Positions 34,658 through 42,584 of a stretch of 64,000 bases of DNA are shown one piece after another. Positions within the stretch are counted from its first letter, which is position 1; every line of letters starts with the position of its first letter. Source of the DNA: JBBDSV01 sp040904785 (GTDB taxonomy: Bacteria > Actinomycetota > Nitriliruptoria > Nitriliruptorales > Nitriliruptoraceae); assembly GCA_040904785.1 (NCBI GenBank), contig JBBDSV010000065.1, positions 47,395 through 111,394 on the forward strand. The letters run 5' to 3'. A model generated the notes under the pieces. It was given only the letters and a program-made list of their open reading frames with translations. It was not told the DNA's origin and ran no database searches. A program made the position numbers and the translations under genes.

Positions 34658-35437
34658 TCATTCGGACGAACAGCGCGGGCAGCGCGGGAACTCGAGCCGG
34701 TGGGCGCCCAGAAGCGCGTCGTCGGCGAGCACATCAGCTGTCGGGCCGGACGCGACCATCCGACCAGCATCCATCAGCACGGTTCGGGTGCAGTGTTCCT
34801 GCACGAACGCCAGGTCGTGGGTGACGATGACCTGCGCGATCGCGAAACCGTCGAGCACGCGCAGCAGGTCACGCCGGCTCGCCGGATCGAGTCCGGTGGT
34901 CGGTTCGTCGAGCACGAGCACATCGGGTCGGAGCGCGAGCACGGTGGCGATGGCGACCCGGCGGCGTTCGCCGCCTGAAAGGTGATGCGGTGCACGATCG
35001 GCGAGCGCGGTGACGCCGAGGGCATCCATGGCCGCCTCGACACGGCGGTTGAGCGCCTCGCCGGTCACACCGTGGTTCGCCGGCCCGAACGCGACGTCGT
35101 CACGCACGGCAGGCATGAACAGTTGGTCGTCGGCATGCTGGAACACGAAGCCGACGCGGCGGCGAATGTCGCGAAGCGTGTCGTCGGCAAGCGCGATCCC
35201 GGCGACACGTACGTCTCCGGACGCGGCGCGCAGCAGCCCGTTCGTGTGCATCGCCAACGTCGACTTGCCAGCGCCGTTGGGCCCAATCAGCCCGACACGT
35301 TCACCCGCGGCGACCGCGAAGTCGACGGAACGCAGCGCGTGCGTGCCATCTGGGTATCGGTAGTCAACGCCCGCCATTTCGAGCACCAGTTCGTCGACGG
35401 CTTGCATGTCCTCGACGTCATGCATCGCGGCTCCCAT
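34658..35437 (-). CDS. cbiO: Cobalt/nickel ECF transporter ATPase CbiO
   Basis: 259 residues. A complete ABC ATPase: Walker A IGPNGAGKSTLAMH, Q-loop FVFQHADDQLF, signature HHLSGGERRRVAIA, Walker B VLVLDEPTTGLDP and the switch His in VIVTHDLAF. The FQxxDDQLF form of the Q-loop is typical of energy-coupling factor ATPases. It powers metal uptake with CbiM and CbiQ directly upstream on the same strand. The ATG at 35437 is three bases after the CbiQ stop; ATG 35425 is an alternative. The C-terminal CPRCSSE is a short cysteine pair of unknown meaning. Confidence 0.93.
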   Translation of the reverse strand: MGAAMHDVEDMQAVDELVLEMAGVDYRYPDGTHALRSVDFAVAAGERVGLIGPNGAGKSTLAMHTNGLLRAASGDVRVAGIALADDTLRDIRRRVGFVFQHADDQLFMPAVRDDVAFGPANHGVTGEALNRRVEAAMDALGVTALADRAPHHLSGGERRRVAIATVLALRPDVLVLDEPTTGLDPASRRDLLRVLDGFAIAQVIVTHDLAFVQEHCTRTVLMDAGRMVASGPTADVLADDALLGAHRLEFPRCPRCSSE

Positions 35438-35440
35438 ACA

Positions 35441-36214
35441 TCACACTCCGACGACGAGCGCGTCGACGAGTCGGACGCCGAATGCCGCCGCCGGAAGCAC
35501 CAGCGCCCGCCCCCAATCGCCGGGCGAGGCAGCCGATTCGTGGTGCAGCACTGGCATCGCGCCGGTGAAACCACGCGCCCGCATGGCCGCATACACCCGC
35601 TCGCCGCGCTCGTAGGCACGAATGAACAAAGTGCCCATGCCAGTCGCGAGCACGCGCGCCTGCCACAACGACCGGGGGTCGTATCCGCGCGCCACCATCG
35701 CGCGTCGTTGGCGCATGAATTCGTCGGCGACGACCTCGAGGTATCGCAGCATGAACGCAGCGATCGCGGTGATCAGGCGCGGGACACGCAACCGTTCGAG
35801 GCCGCGCAGCAACGCCGCGACCTCCGTCGTTGCGACGAGCACAAGCGAAGCTGCCGCACCGAGCACCGCCCGCGCACCCAACCCGAGCGCACCCCACAGG
35901 CCAGCCGTCGCCAGCGGCACACCGACGAAGGTCGTGCGCGGACCTGAGGCAACGAATGGCAGAAGTAGCGCGACAAGCAGGAATGGCGTGACGACGGCGA
36001 GTCGCGCGAGCAAATAGCGAGCGGGCAGGCGCGCGACGGCTGCAGCGAACGCGACGAGCAGCGCCAGCCCGCCGAACGCGACGAGCGACTCGTTCGGTGT
36101 CGTGGCCACACACACGGTGAAGGCGAGCAGCGCAATGATCTTGACGTGCGGTGGCAGCCGATGCGCGCGACTGTGTTCGTGCACGTACAGGGCATGCACG
36201 TGCGCGCGACTCAC
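35441..36214 (-). CDS. cbiQ: Cobalt/nickel ECF transporter transmembrane protein CbiQ
   Basis: 257 residues from GTG 36214, chosen because GGAGGG lies five bases upstream (complement of 36220-36225); the ATG at 36313 would overlap CbiM by 56 bases and lacks such a site. Four to five membrane helices surround two Ala-Arg-Gly coupling motifs, RAMVARGYDPR and YAAMRARGFTG, which contact the ATPase. CbiQ is the T component linking CbiO to the substrate-specific CbiM. Confidence 0.92.
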   Translation of the reverse strand: MSRAHVHALYVHEHSRAHRLPPHVKIIALLAFTVCVATTPNESLVAFGGLALLVAFAAAVARLPARYLLARLAVVTPFLLVALLLPFVASGPRTTFVGVPLATAGLWGALGLGARAVLGAAASLVLVATTEVAALLRGLERLRVPRLITAIAAFMLRYLEVVADEFMRQRRAMVARGYDPRSLWQARVLATGMGTLFIRAYERGERVYAAMRARGFTGAMPVLHHESAASPGDWGRALVLPAAAFGVRLVDALVVGV

Positions 36215-36257
36215 CGGTGCCCTCCGCGGCGCCGCGACCGCCGTTCGCGACGCCGCA

Positions 36258-37259
36258 TCACCCGGCACGATTCGACGGTTCCGAGCGCTGCGTGTCACGT
36301 CGGGGGCGGTCACGGATGAGGAGCACCACGCCGGTGCCGACCGTCGCGGTCAACAGGGTCCCCGCGACGCCGGCGACTGCCAGGCTCAGCGACGGACTGG
36401 CGATCCCTTGTGTGGCGTACTCGCTGAACAGCGACGATGCGAAGGGATGCGGCTGGCCGGATTCGGCGAATCCGAGGTCTTGAGCGACGCGCTCGAGTCC
36501 GTCGGGAGCGTCGACGGCGAACTGGGCGACCCCGGCGCCGATGGCGAGCGCTGCGACGAGTCCCGCAAGCGCGACCCGGCGGCCACCGCCGCGTGGTAGA
36601 TCGAGACGGTCGCCGTAGCGCTGCGCACCGGCAACGAGATCGACGCGGACAGCCATCACTGCGGCAACGACAGCGGCCGTGATGACCGCTTCGCCGATGC
36701 CGATGAGCACGTGCACGCCGACCATCGCCGTGACGACCCGGTCGAACGGCACCGCGACGGACGCGCCGACGAGCCACTCAAGACTGAATGCCGCCGCAGA
36801 CAACACGACCGAGGCAAATCCCGCGATTCCGGCGGAAACGGCCACAGCACGTGATGAGCGGCGCAGCAGCCGCTGTGTGCCGACGAACACGGCCCAACCA
36901 CCCAACGTCGGCACGATCGCCATGTTGAGCACGTTGTAGCCGAGTGCCGTCAATCCTCCATCGGCAAACACGAGCGCCTGCACCGCGACAACGATGGCCA
37001 CGACGAGCATGGCGAGCGAGGGTCCGAGCAGCACGGCCGCCAGTGCGGCGCCGATGAGGTGGCCGGTCGTGCCCGCCGCGACGGGGAAATTGACCATCTG
37101 CGCGGCGAAGATGAACGCCGCCGTCACTCCGGCCAAAGGAATGCGGTCATCGTCCAGCGCCGGTCGCGACGCACGGACCGCTCCGGCAATCGCCCCGGCA
37201 CTGACGATGCCGGTCGCCAGCGCCGTCGGCGCCGTCAGGAACCCGTCGGGTGCGTGCAT
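36258..37259 (-). CDS. cbiM: Cobalt/nickel ECF substrate-binding component CbiM fused to PDGLE domain
   Basis: 333 residues. The start at 37259 gives the N-terminus MHAPDGFL; in NikM/CbiM proteins the amino terminus and His2 are metal ligands, so this start is functionally required even though the frame is open to 37289. Membrane helices continue with FAAQMVNFPVAAGTTGHLIGAAL, containing the second ligand His, and LGYNVLNMAIVPTLGG. The C-terminal part has DAPDGLERVAQDLGF, a CbiN-like PDGLE domain fused in one chain. The complex imports Co2+ or Ni2+; cobalt would serve cobalamin for NrdJ. A 30-bp palindrome lies 28 bases upstream of the start. Confidence 0.93.
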   Translation of the reverse strand: MHAPDGFLTAPTALATGIVSAGAIAGAVRASRPALDDDRIPLAGVTAAFIFAAQMVNFPVAAGTTGHLIGAALAAVLLGPSLAMLVVAIVVAVQALVFADGGLTALGYNVLNMAIVPTLGGWAVFVGTQRLLRRSSRAVAVSAGIAGFASVVLSAAAFSLEWLVGASVAVPFDRVVTAMVGVHVLIGIGEAVITAAVVAAVMAVRVDLVAGAQRYGDRLDLPRGGGRRVALAGLVAALAIGAGVAQFAVDAPDGLERVAQDLGFAESGQPHPFASSLFSEYATQGIASPSLSLAVAGVAGTLLTATVGTGVVLLIRDRPRRDTQRSEPSNRAG

Positions 37260-37287
37260 GTCCGCCCAAGCGTCGTCGTCGCGCAAC

Positions 37288-37317
37288 ACACTTATTGCGA
37301 ATGGTTCGCAACAGTGT
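37288..37317. promoter_or_regulatory. Palindromic operator candidate upstream of cbiM
   Basis: A perfect 7-3-7 inverted repeat TTGCGAA-TGG-TTCGCAA occupies 37295-37311, flanked by outer arms ACACT (37288-37292) and AGTGT (37313-37317) that are also complementary. It sits 28 to 57 bases before the cbiM start on the minus strand. Size and position suit a Fur-superfamily metal sensor (Nur, Zur or Fur type); no cobalamin riboswitch consensus is seen here. The identity of the regulator is inference. Confidence 0.65.
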
Positions 37318-37362
37318 AGCGGGGCCCCCGATGCATCGCGTGGGTGACGACGGCGAGATACG

Positions 37363-37436
37363 TGGGCCGGGCGGGGCTCGAACCCGCGCCGCCTCGATTA
37401 TGAGTCGAGTGCTCTGACCAGCTGAGCTACCGGCCC
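37363..37436 (-). tRNA. tRNA-Met, anticodon CAT
   Basis: A 74-base cloverleaf on the minus strand. The acceptor arms at 37364-37370 and 37430-37436 are perfectly complementary, with discriminator A at 37363. The anticodon arm CTCGA-CTCATAA-TCGAG gives CAT. The first acceptor pair is formed (G-C), so this is not an initiator tRNA. It could be the elongator Met or the lysidine-modified Ile2 species; sequence alone does not settle this. Confidence 0.95.
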
Positions 37437-37503
37437 GTAGTCAGATCGTAGTGGCCGCCGGATAGCCTCCAGGCGCCCTGCCACGTGATCCGGAGACGAA
37501 GCT

Positions 37504-38334
37504 GTGGGTGCACTTCTCGCCCTCGGCGCGGCGATCAGCTTCGGCATCGCCGACGTGTCGGGAGCGGTCGCCTCACGGCGTCGATCGGCCCTGACGGTCT
37601 CGATCGGCGTCCAACTCGCCGGATTTCCCCTGCTTTTCGTCGGCTTGGTGGTGTTCTCCGGCCGCCCCTCGCCGACGGCGCTGGCGCTCGGCGCGGCCGC
37701 CGGCGTGGCGGGCAATCTCGGTCTCGTCCTCTATCTGCGCAGCATGGCCGTTGGCCCGATCGGCGTCATCTCCCCGGTGTCGGCCGTCGTCGGCGCCGGG
37801 GTTCCCGTGGGCTGGGGCGTGATCATCGCCGGCGATCCGCTCACCACGATCCAGATCGGCGGCATCGTCGCGGGCCTGATTGCCGTCGTGCTCGTCGCGT
37901 GGTCCCCGGGTGCGTCGATCCGCGCATTCGGCACCAAGGGCCCGCTCGTCGCACTCGTCGCCGGAGCGTTGTTCGGCACGTTCTTCGTGCTACTCGATGC
38001 GACCCCGGAGGCGTCGGGCTTGTGGCCGTTGCTCACCGCGCGAACCGCGGGAACGATCGCGCTCACCCTGCTGCTTGTGGCGACCCGACGATCGCCGTCG
38101 CTGCGGGGCACCGGTGGACTCGTCGCACTGTCCGGTACGGCGGACGTGCTGGCCAACCTGTTGTTCCTGCTGGCCACGCGCTCGGGACTGCTCAGTCTCG
38201 CATCGCTGCTGTCGTCGCTCTACCCCGTCGTCGCTCTGCTCCTCGCACGGCAGCTGCTGGGCGAACGCCTCCGCCGCAACCAACAGGTGGGTGTGGCGCT
38301 GGCGATTGCCGCGACGGCGGCGCTCGTCGTGTGA
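37504..38334 (+). CDS. EamA/DMT-family transporter
   Basis: 276 residues from GTG 37504. Ten hydrophobic helices form two EamA repeats, with LYLRSMAVGPIGVISPVSAVVGAGVPV and LASLLSSLYPVVALLLARQLLGERL marking the conserved ends of each. It resembles bacterial DMT exporters; the cargo is unknown. It ends two bases from the convergent sugar dehydrogenase gene. Confidence 0.9.
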   Translation: MGALLALGAAISFGIADVSGAVASRRRSALTVSIGVQLAGFPLLFVGLVVFSGRPSPTALALGAAAGVAGNLGLVLYLRSMAVGPIGVISPVSAVVGAGVPVGWGVIIAGDPLTTIQIGGIVAGLIAVVLVAWSPGASIRAFGTKGPLVALVAGALFGTFFVLLDATPEASGLWPLLTARTAGTIALTLLLVATRRSPSLRGTGGLVALSGTADVLANLLFLLATRSGLLSLASLLSSLYPVVALLLARQLLGERLRRNQQVGVALAIAATAALVV

Positions 38335-38336
38335 CG

Positions 38337-39590
38337 TCAGGCGGGCACCAACCGCAGGATCCGACCGTCGAGTGACAGCACCAGCACTTCGCCGGACGTG
38401 TCGGTCGCGAACGCCACGACGTTTCCGGCGGCGACACCCAGATCTGTCTCGTCGACAACGTTGCCGGCATCATCGACGGCCAGGGCGCGAATCCGGCCGT
38501 CGCAGTAGTCGCTGTAGAGGTATGCGCCAGCGAACCCGGCGATCGCGGTGCCCCGGTAGACAACGCCACCGGTGACTGCGCAACGTCCGTCGGCCGTGGG
38601 ATATTCGTGCACAGGCGGCACATGACCGTCGGGTTCTGTCCCCGAGAATTCGTGCGTGCCTTCCATCGCCGACCAGCCGAGGTTGGCACCCGCCTGGGCC
38701 ACGGGGTCGATCCGGGTGATCTCCTCCCATCGATTCTGGCCCACGTCAGCGATCCAGAGGTCGCCGGTGGCCGGGTCGAACGAGAAACGCCACGGATTGC
38801 GGACACCGAACAGGAAGATCTCCTCGCGCACCCCCGATTCGCCGACGAACGGATTGTCGGCCGGTACGGCGTAGGGGGCGTCGGCGAACGGGTCGATGCG
38901 CAGGATGCTGCCGAGCAGCGTTGTGCGATCCTGCCCCGCCCCGAGCGGGTCGCCGGCACCACCGCCGTCGCCGAGTCCGACGTAGAGCATGCCGTCGGGG
39001 CCGAAGGCGATGCCGCCGCCGTTGTGGTTGCCGAACGGTTGCTCGACACGCAGCACGTCGCGGCGATCGCCCGTATCGAGATCGATCGACTGGATGCGGC
39101 TCGCGCCGGACGTGTCGGTGAACGACACGAACAGCGCGCTGCCGTCACCTGGGTAGGCGAGGCCCAACAGGCCACGTTCGGCGTCCGTCGTCGTCTCGGC
39201 GGTGAGGTTGACGACGGGTGGCGACACCCCCGTGGCATCGAGCATGTGGACGGTACCGGCACGATCGGCGACATACAGCTCGCCATCGGGTCCGACGACG
39301 GCGTCGACGGCGGCGGCGACCATGCCGACGTCCTCGAGCGCGACGTCAACCCCGAGGTCCGGCAGCGTCGGCGAATGCGGTGCGGCCCCGTCTGCCGCAC
39401 CGTCGTCGTCCGACTCCTCGTCGCCTATCTCGGGGTCGTCGTAGGGCCGCGGCGAGCCCGGAGATTGCGACTCCGGCGGTGCCGGAACACTGCTTCCCTC
39501 ACGTGAATCGTCCGCGCCTACCGAGCAGGCGGACAGCACGAGCGCCGCAACGGCAGCTGCCGTCACCACGCCATGCAACGATCCGGCCAT
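38337..39590 (-). CDS. PQQ-type sugar dehydrogenase lipoprotein
   Basis: 417 residues from ATG 39590, with GAGGAG six bases upstream. A lipoprotein signal (VVTAAAVAALVLSAC) predicts anchoring outside the cytoplasmic membrane, followed by an acidic low-complexity linker and a six-bladed propeller of the glucose/sorbosone dehydrogenase family: GLLGLAYPGD, NHNGGGIAFGPDGMLYVGLGDGG, EIFLFGVRNPWRFSFDPATGDLWIADVGQNRWEEI and YLYSDYCDGRIRAL. Soluble relatives oxidise sugars using PQQ, and NHNGG carries the catalytic-type His. No pqq synthesis genes are in the window, so cofactor and substrate are uncertain. Confidence 0.9.
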   Translation of the reverse strand: MAGSLHGVVTAAAVAALVLSACSVGADDSREGSSVPAPPESQSPGSPRPYDDPEIGDEESDDDGAADGAAPHSPTLPDLGVDVALEDVGMVAAAVDAVVGPDGELYVADRAGTVHMLDATGVSPPVVNLTAETTTDAERGLLGLAYPGDGSALFVSFTDTSGASRIQSIDLDTGDRRDVLRVEQPFGNHNGGGIAFGPDGMLYVGLGDGGGAGDPLGAGQDRTTLLGSILRIDPFADAPYAVPADNPFVGESGVREEIFLFGVRNPWRFSFDPATGDLWIADVGQNRWEEITRIDPVAQAGANLGWSAMEGTHEFSGTEPDGHVPPVHEYPTADGRCAVTGGVVYRGTAIAGFAGAYLYSDYCDGRIRALAVDDAGNVVDETDLGVAAGNVVAFATDTSGEVLVLSLDGRILRLVPA

Positions 39591-39737
39591 CCGGCGCTCC
39601 TCGTCGTCTTTCGTCGAGCGCATCCGTACCGGCTCCCCGGAAATCGTCAAGAGGGCGGACGTCCCCCACGCGCTCACCGTTGACGCGGGGCCCTAGGCTT
39701 GCGCTCACTGCGAGTGACCCGACCGGACAGGCGACAC

Positions 39738-40739
39738 GTGGCCGATTTCGCGCGCCGGACCCGCGAGATTCGCGAAGCCGAAGAGGTGGCCCACCTCGCC
39801 AGCGGTGCGACGCGATCAGCCGAGTCGCGTGGCCGCGATGCCGCCGAAGCCGAGGACCCGTTCCGCACGGCGTTCGAACGCGACCGCGACCGCATTCTGC
39901 ACGCCAAGGCGTTCCGCCGCCTCAAGCACAAGACGCAGGTGTTCCTCAACCCGGACGGCGACCACTTCGTCACACGCCTGACCCACACGCTGCACGTGGC
40001 GCAGATCGGCCGCTCGATCTCGGCGGCGCTGGGGCTCAACGATGCGCTCACCGAGGCGATCTGTCTTGGCCACGACATCGGCCACGCCCCGTTCGGCCAC
40101 ACCGGCGAGGTCGCGTTGACGCCGTACGTCGAGGGGTCCTGGCAGCACGCGATCCACGGCGTCCGCGTGGTCGAACGGCTCGAGCCGCTCAATCTGACCT
40201 GGGAGGTGCGGGACGGTATCCGGCAGTCCTCGTGGATCAACGAGCCGCCACCGACGACACCCGAAGGTTGGGTGTGTCGATACGCGGACCGAATTGCCTA
40301 CCTCGCCCACGACGCCATGGACGCACTGCGTGCCGGCGTCATCGCGGAGGGCGACATTCCGACCGCGGCGCGCGACGCGTTCGGGGAACCGGGTCGCGCA
40401 TGGATTCGCTCGATGGTCCACGCAGTGATCGACACCTCAGCAGAGCGCGGTGTGGTGACGATGGACGCATCGTTGCTCGAGGAGATGCACACCCTGCGCG
40501 ACTGGATGTTCGCCCACGTCTACCAACGGGACGAGGCGCTCGCGCACGCCGAACGTGCCGTGCGGCTCATCCGCGACCTCGTTGACTGGTTCGCCGCGCG
40601 GCCCGAGCACATCCCCGACGCGTATCGTCTGCCCGACAGCAGCCCCACACAGGCGGCGGTCGACTACGTCGCCGGCATGACCGACCGGTTCGCGATCCGA
40701 CTGCACGACGAACGATTCCGGCCCGCCGGCCTGTACTGA
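39738..40739 (+). CDS. dgt: Deoxyguanosinetriphosphate triphosphohydrolase-like protein
   Basis: 333 residues from GTG 39738; TTG 39699 would add 13 residues. The HD metal site is RLTHTLHVAQIGRSI (H83) and LGHDIGHAPFGHTGE (H112, D113), preceded by RILHAKAFRRLKHKTQVF, characteristic of Dgt proteins. These enzymes cleave dNTPs to the nucleoside and triphosphate and help balance nucleotide pools; the shorter type 2 form, as here, often has broad dNTP specificity. The lone class II reductase in the same window makes a role in pool control plausible. Confidence 0.93.
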   Translation: MADFARRTREIREAEEVAHLASGATRSAESRGRDAAEAEDPFRTAFERDRDRILHAKAFRRLKHKTQVFLNPDGDHFVTRLTHTLHVAQIGRSISAALGLNDALTEAICLGHDIGHAPFGHTGEVALTPYVEGSWQHAIHGVRVVERLEPLNLTWEVRDGIRQSSWINEPPPTTPEGWVCRYADRIAYLAHDAMDALRAGVIAEGDIPTAARDAFGEPGRAWIRSMVHAVIDTSAERGVVTMDASLLEEMHTLRDWMFAHVYQRDEALAHAERAVRLIRDLVDWFAARPEHIPDAYRLPDSSPTQAAVDYVAGMTDRFAIRLHDERFRPAGLY

Positions 40740-40752
40740 GGACGTCGCGGGG

Positions 40753-41259
40753 TCAGCGCAACCCGAGCTGCTGAGAACACGACGGCCAGGCACGCCATCC
40801 CTGTCGTTCCAGCAGCCGCTCGGCATAGGCGATCTGCACATCCTTGGAGGCATCGTCTGGGGTGCCTGGCCCACCGACGGCGCGCCATGATGCGAGCGAG
40901 AACTGCAGCCCGCCGTAGTAGCCGTTGCCCGTGTCGGCATCCCATCGGCGGTCCGATTCGCAGTCAGCGAGCCGGTCCCATACCGCAGGATCGACGTCCA
41001 CGTCCGACGTCGGCAGCACGGCACGTTCCCGCATCTTGGCCTCGACAGCCAGACGCTTGGCCTGACGCACGTCGGTGGTGACCGGCCGGCTCTTCGCGGT
41101 CAGCATCCGCACGCGCACACCTGCTTCCAGCCGTTCAGTGACCCCGGCATCGTCAATGTCGACCGCACCGACAGCAAGCCCCGAACCCAGCACCGTGACG
41201 ATCATCGTCGCGGTGACCGAGAACCGTTGCAGCCGTCGCCGCAGCGCAGCAAGACGCAT
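40753..41259 (-). CDS. Rpf-like transglycosylase-domain protein
   Basis: 168 residues from ATG 41259, with GGAG six bases upstream. An N-terminal basic stretch and membrane or signal helix (about 12-33) lead to a Lys/Arg-rich linker and, at residues 92-165, a resuscitation-promoting-factor domain: VWDRLADCESDRRWDADTGNGYYGGLQF with catalytic E101, and a Cys pair (C100, C161) likely forming the usual disulfide. Rpf proteins cleave peptidoglycan glycan strands. Convergent to dgt with 13 bases between stops. Confidence 0.92.
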   Translation of the reverse strand: MRLAALRRRLQRFSVTATMIVTVLGSGLAVGAVDIDDAGVTERLEAGVRVRMLTAKSRPVTTDVRQAKRLAVEAKMRERAVLPTSDVDVDPAVWDRLADCESDRRWDADTGNGYYGGLQFSLASWRAVGGPGTPDDASKDVQIAYAERLLERQGWRAWPSCSQQLGLR

Positions 41260-41559
41260 CTCGTGCTCCGTGGGAGGTGAACGTCGCATCCACCGGATGC
41301 GCGTGTGCGGTGCCCCGCGTGATGACGCCGTCACGGCGTTCGCCGGGCAACACCGGCCGCGGATTGGCGCCGCGACCAGACACATCAGGGTGCCAGCCAT
41401 GCGCACCAACGCCCACTCGGCAACGGCGCGCCGCACGGCCAACTGGACACCACCGGTAACACGCTGTAGGCCGCTGCCGACGGCTGCCTTCCTCCAGTAT
41501 GCTGACCACCACGTTCGGTCTACCGAACGTCCATTCCGCTCTCGGCGTTCCCCGGAGGC
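41260..41559. other. 300-base divergent intergenic region
   Basis: Between the Rpf-like gene and the EamA gene. It holds the rpf start region, a likely sigma-70-type -10 TATGCT (41498-41503) for the EamA gene, and the palindrome at 41511-41530. Open frames crossing it have no ribosome site or family similarity, so I see no further gene. Confidence 0.6.
41511..41530. promoter_or_regulatory. Perfect 20-bp palindrome, repressor operator candidate
   Basis: ACGTTCGGT-CT-ACCGAACGT is a perfect 9-2-9 inverted repeat. It begins seven bases after a TATGCT -10 element and ends 29 bases before the EamA start at 41560, so it would cover the transcription start. Size and symmetry resemble TetR-family operators; no regulator gene is adjacent. 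Confidence 0.65.
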
Positions 41560-42540
41560 ATGGTGCTCGATCCTGCCGTGGCGTCCCCCACGAATCGGCG
41601 TCAGAACCGCTTTCTGGCGACATCCGCGGGGACGAACATCGACGCGTTCACCGTTGGCGACTGGTCGTTGCTATCCGCCATCGTGTTGATCTGGGGCACG
41701 TCATTCGTGCTCATCGACATCGGGCTCGACGCGTTCGCGCCCGCCATTGTCGCGTGGTGCCGTATCGCCCTCGGTGCCGCTGCGCTCGCGTGCGTTCCGC
41801 GCGCGCGACGTACGATCTTCGCGCGCGAAGATCTGCCACGCACGCTGCTGATCGGCGTGACGTGGATCGGAATTCCCCTCCTGCTCTTTCCGATCGCCCA
41901 GCAGTGGATCGCCTCATCGGTCGCCGGCATGATCAACGGGGGGATGCCGCTGATGACCGCGCTGTGGGCAGCCATCATGCTGCGGCGTGGCCCGTCACGC
42001 CCGCAGCTAGCGGGCCTGGTGATCGGATTCGCCGGGATCGTCGCGATCTTTCTGCCCGAAGCGCCCTTTGCGGCGGCCGGATCCGATCTTCGCTCCCTGC
42101 TCGGTAGCGGGCTCGTGGTGCTCGCGATCTTCCTCTACGGATTCTCGGCCAACATCGCGGTGCCGTTGCAGCAGCGGTACGGATCGGTGCCGCTGATGCT
42201 GCGCATGCAGCTGACCGGTCTCGCGGTCGTCACACCGTTCGCGATCGCCGGACTCGCCGAGTCGACGTTCGCCTGGCCCTCCGCGCTCGCAATGATCCCG
42301 CTCGGGATGTTGTCGACGGGCCTGGCGTTCGTGCTCATGGCGACGCTGGTGGGCCGTGTCGGCGGGCCACGAGGATCTGTCGCGATCTACTTCGTGCCGA
42401 TCGTCGCCATCGTCATCGGCGTCGTCGCACGTGGCGAATCCGTGCACCCGTTGGCGATCGTGGGAACTGCGCTCGTCATCCTCGGCGCGTTCATCACCTC
42501 ACGCCGCGAGATACCGCGACCCGACCTGCGGACGCCGTAG
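41560..42540 (+). CDS. EamA/DMT-family transporter
   Basis: 326 residues from ATG 41560. A polar N-terminal extension of about 35 residues precedes ten membrane helices in two EamA repeats (VLIWGTSFVLIDIGLDAF at the start of the first, VARGESVHPLAIVGTALVILGAF at the end of the second). Relatives export amino acids, drugs or other small molecules. A palindrome and -10 element directly upstream suggest that it is inducible, unlike the other two EamA genes in the window. Confidence 0.9.
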   Translation: MVLDPAVASPTNRRQNRFLATSAGTNIDAFTVGDWSLLSAIVLIWGTSFVLIDIGLDAFAPAIVAWCRIALGAAALACVPRARRTIFAREDLPRTLLIGVTWIGIPLLLFPIAQQWIASSVAGMINGGMPLMTALWAAIMLRRGPSRPQLAGLVIGFAGIVAIFLPEAPFAAAGSDLRSLLGSGLVVLAIFLYGFSANIAVPLQQRYGSVPLMLRMQLTGLAVVTPFAIAGLAESTFAWPSALAMIPLGMLSTGLAFVLMATLVGRVGGPRGSVAIYFVPIVAIVIGVVARGESVHPLAIVGTALVILGAFITSRREIPRPDLRTP

Positions 42541-42584
42541 CGATCCCACGAGCCGCGTCGACGACTCCGTCGGTTCGCGGACGA

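Noticed and set aside
37260..37362. Cobalamin riboswitch upstream of cbiM
   Set aside because: The gap is only about 100 bases and lacks B12-box consensus; the palindrome is a better explanation.
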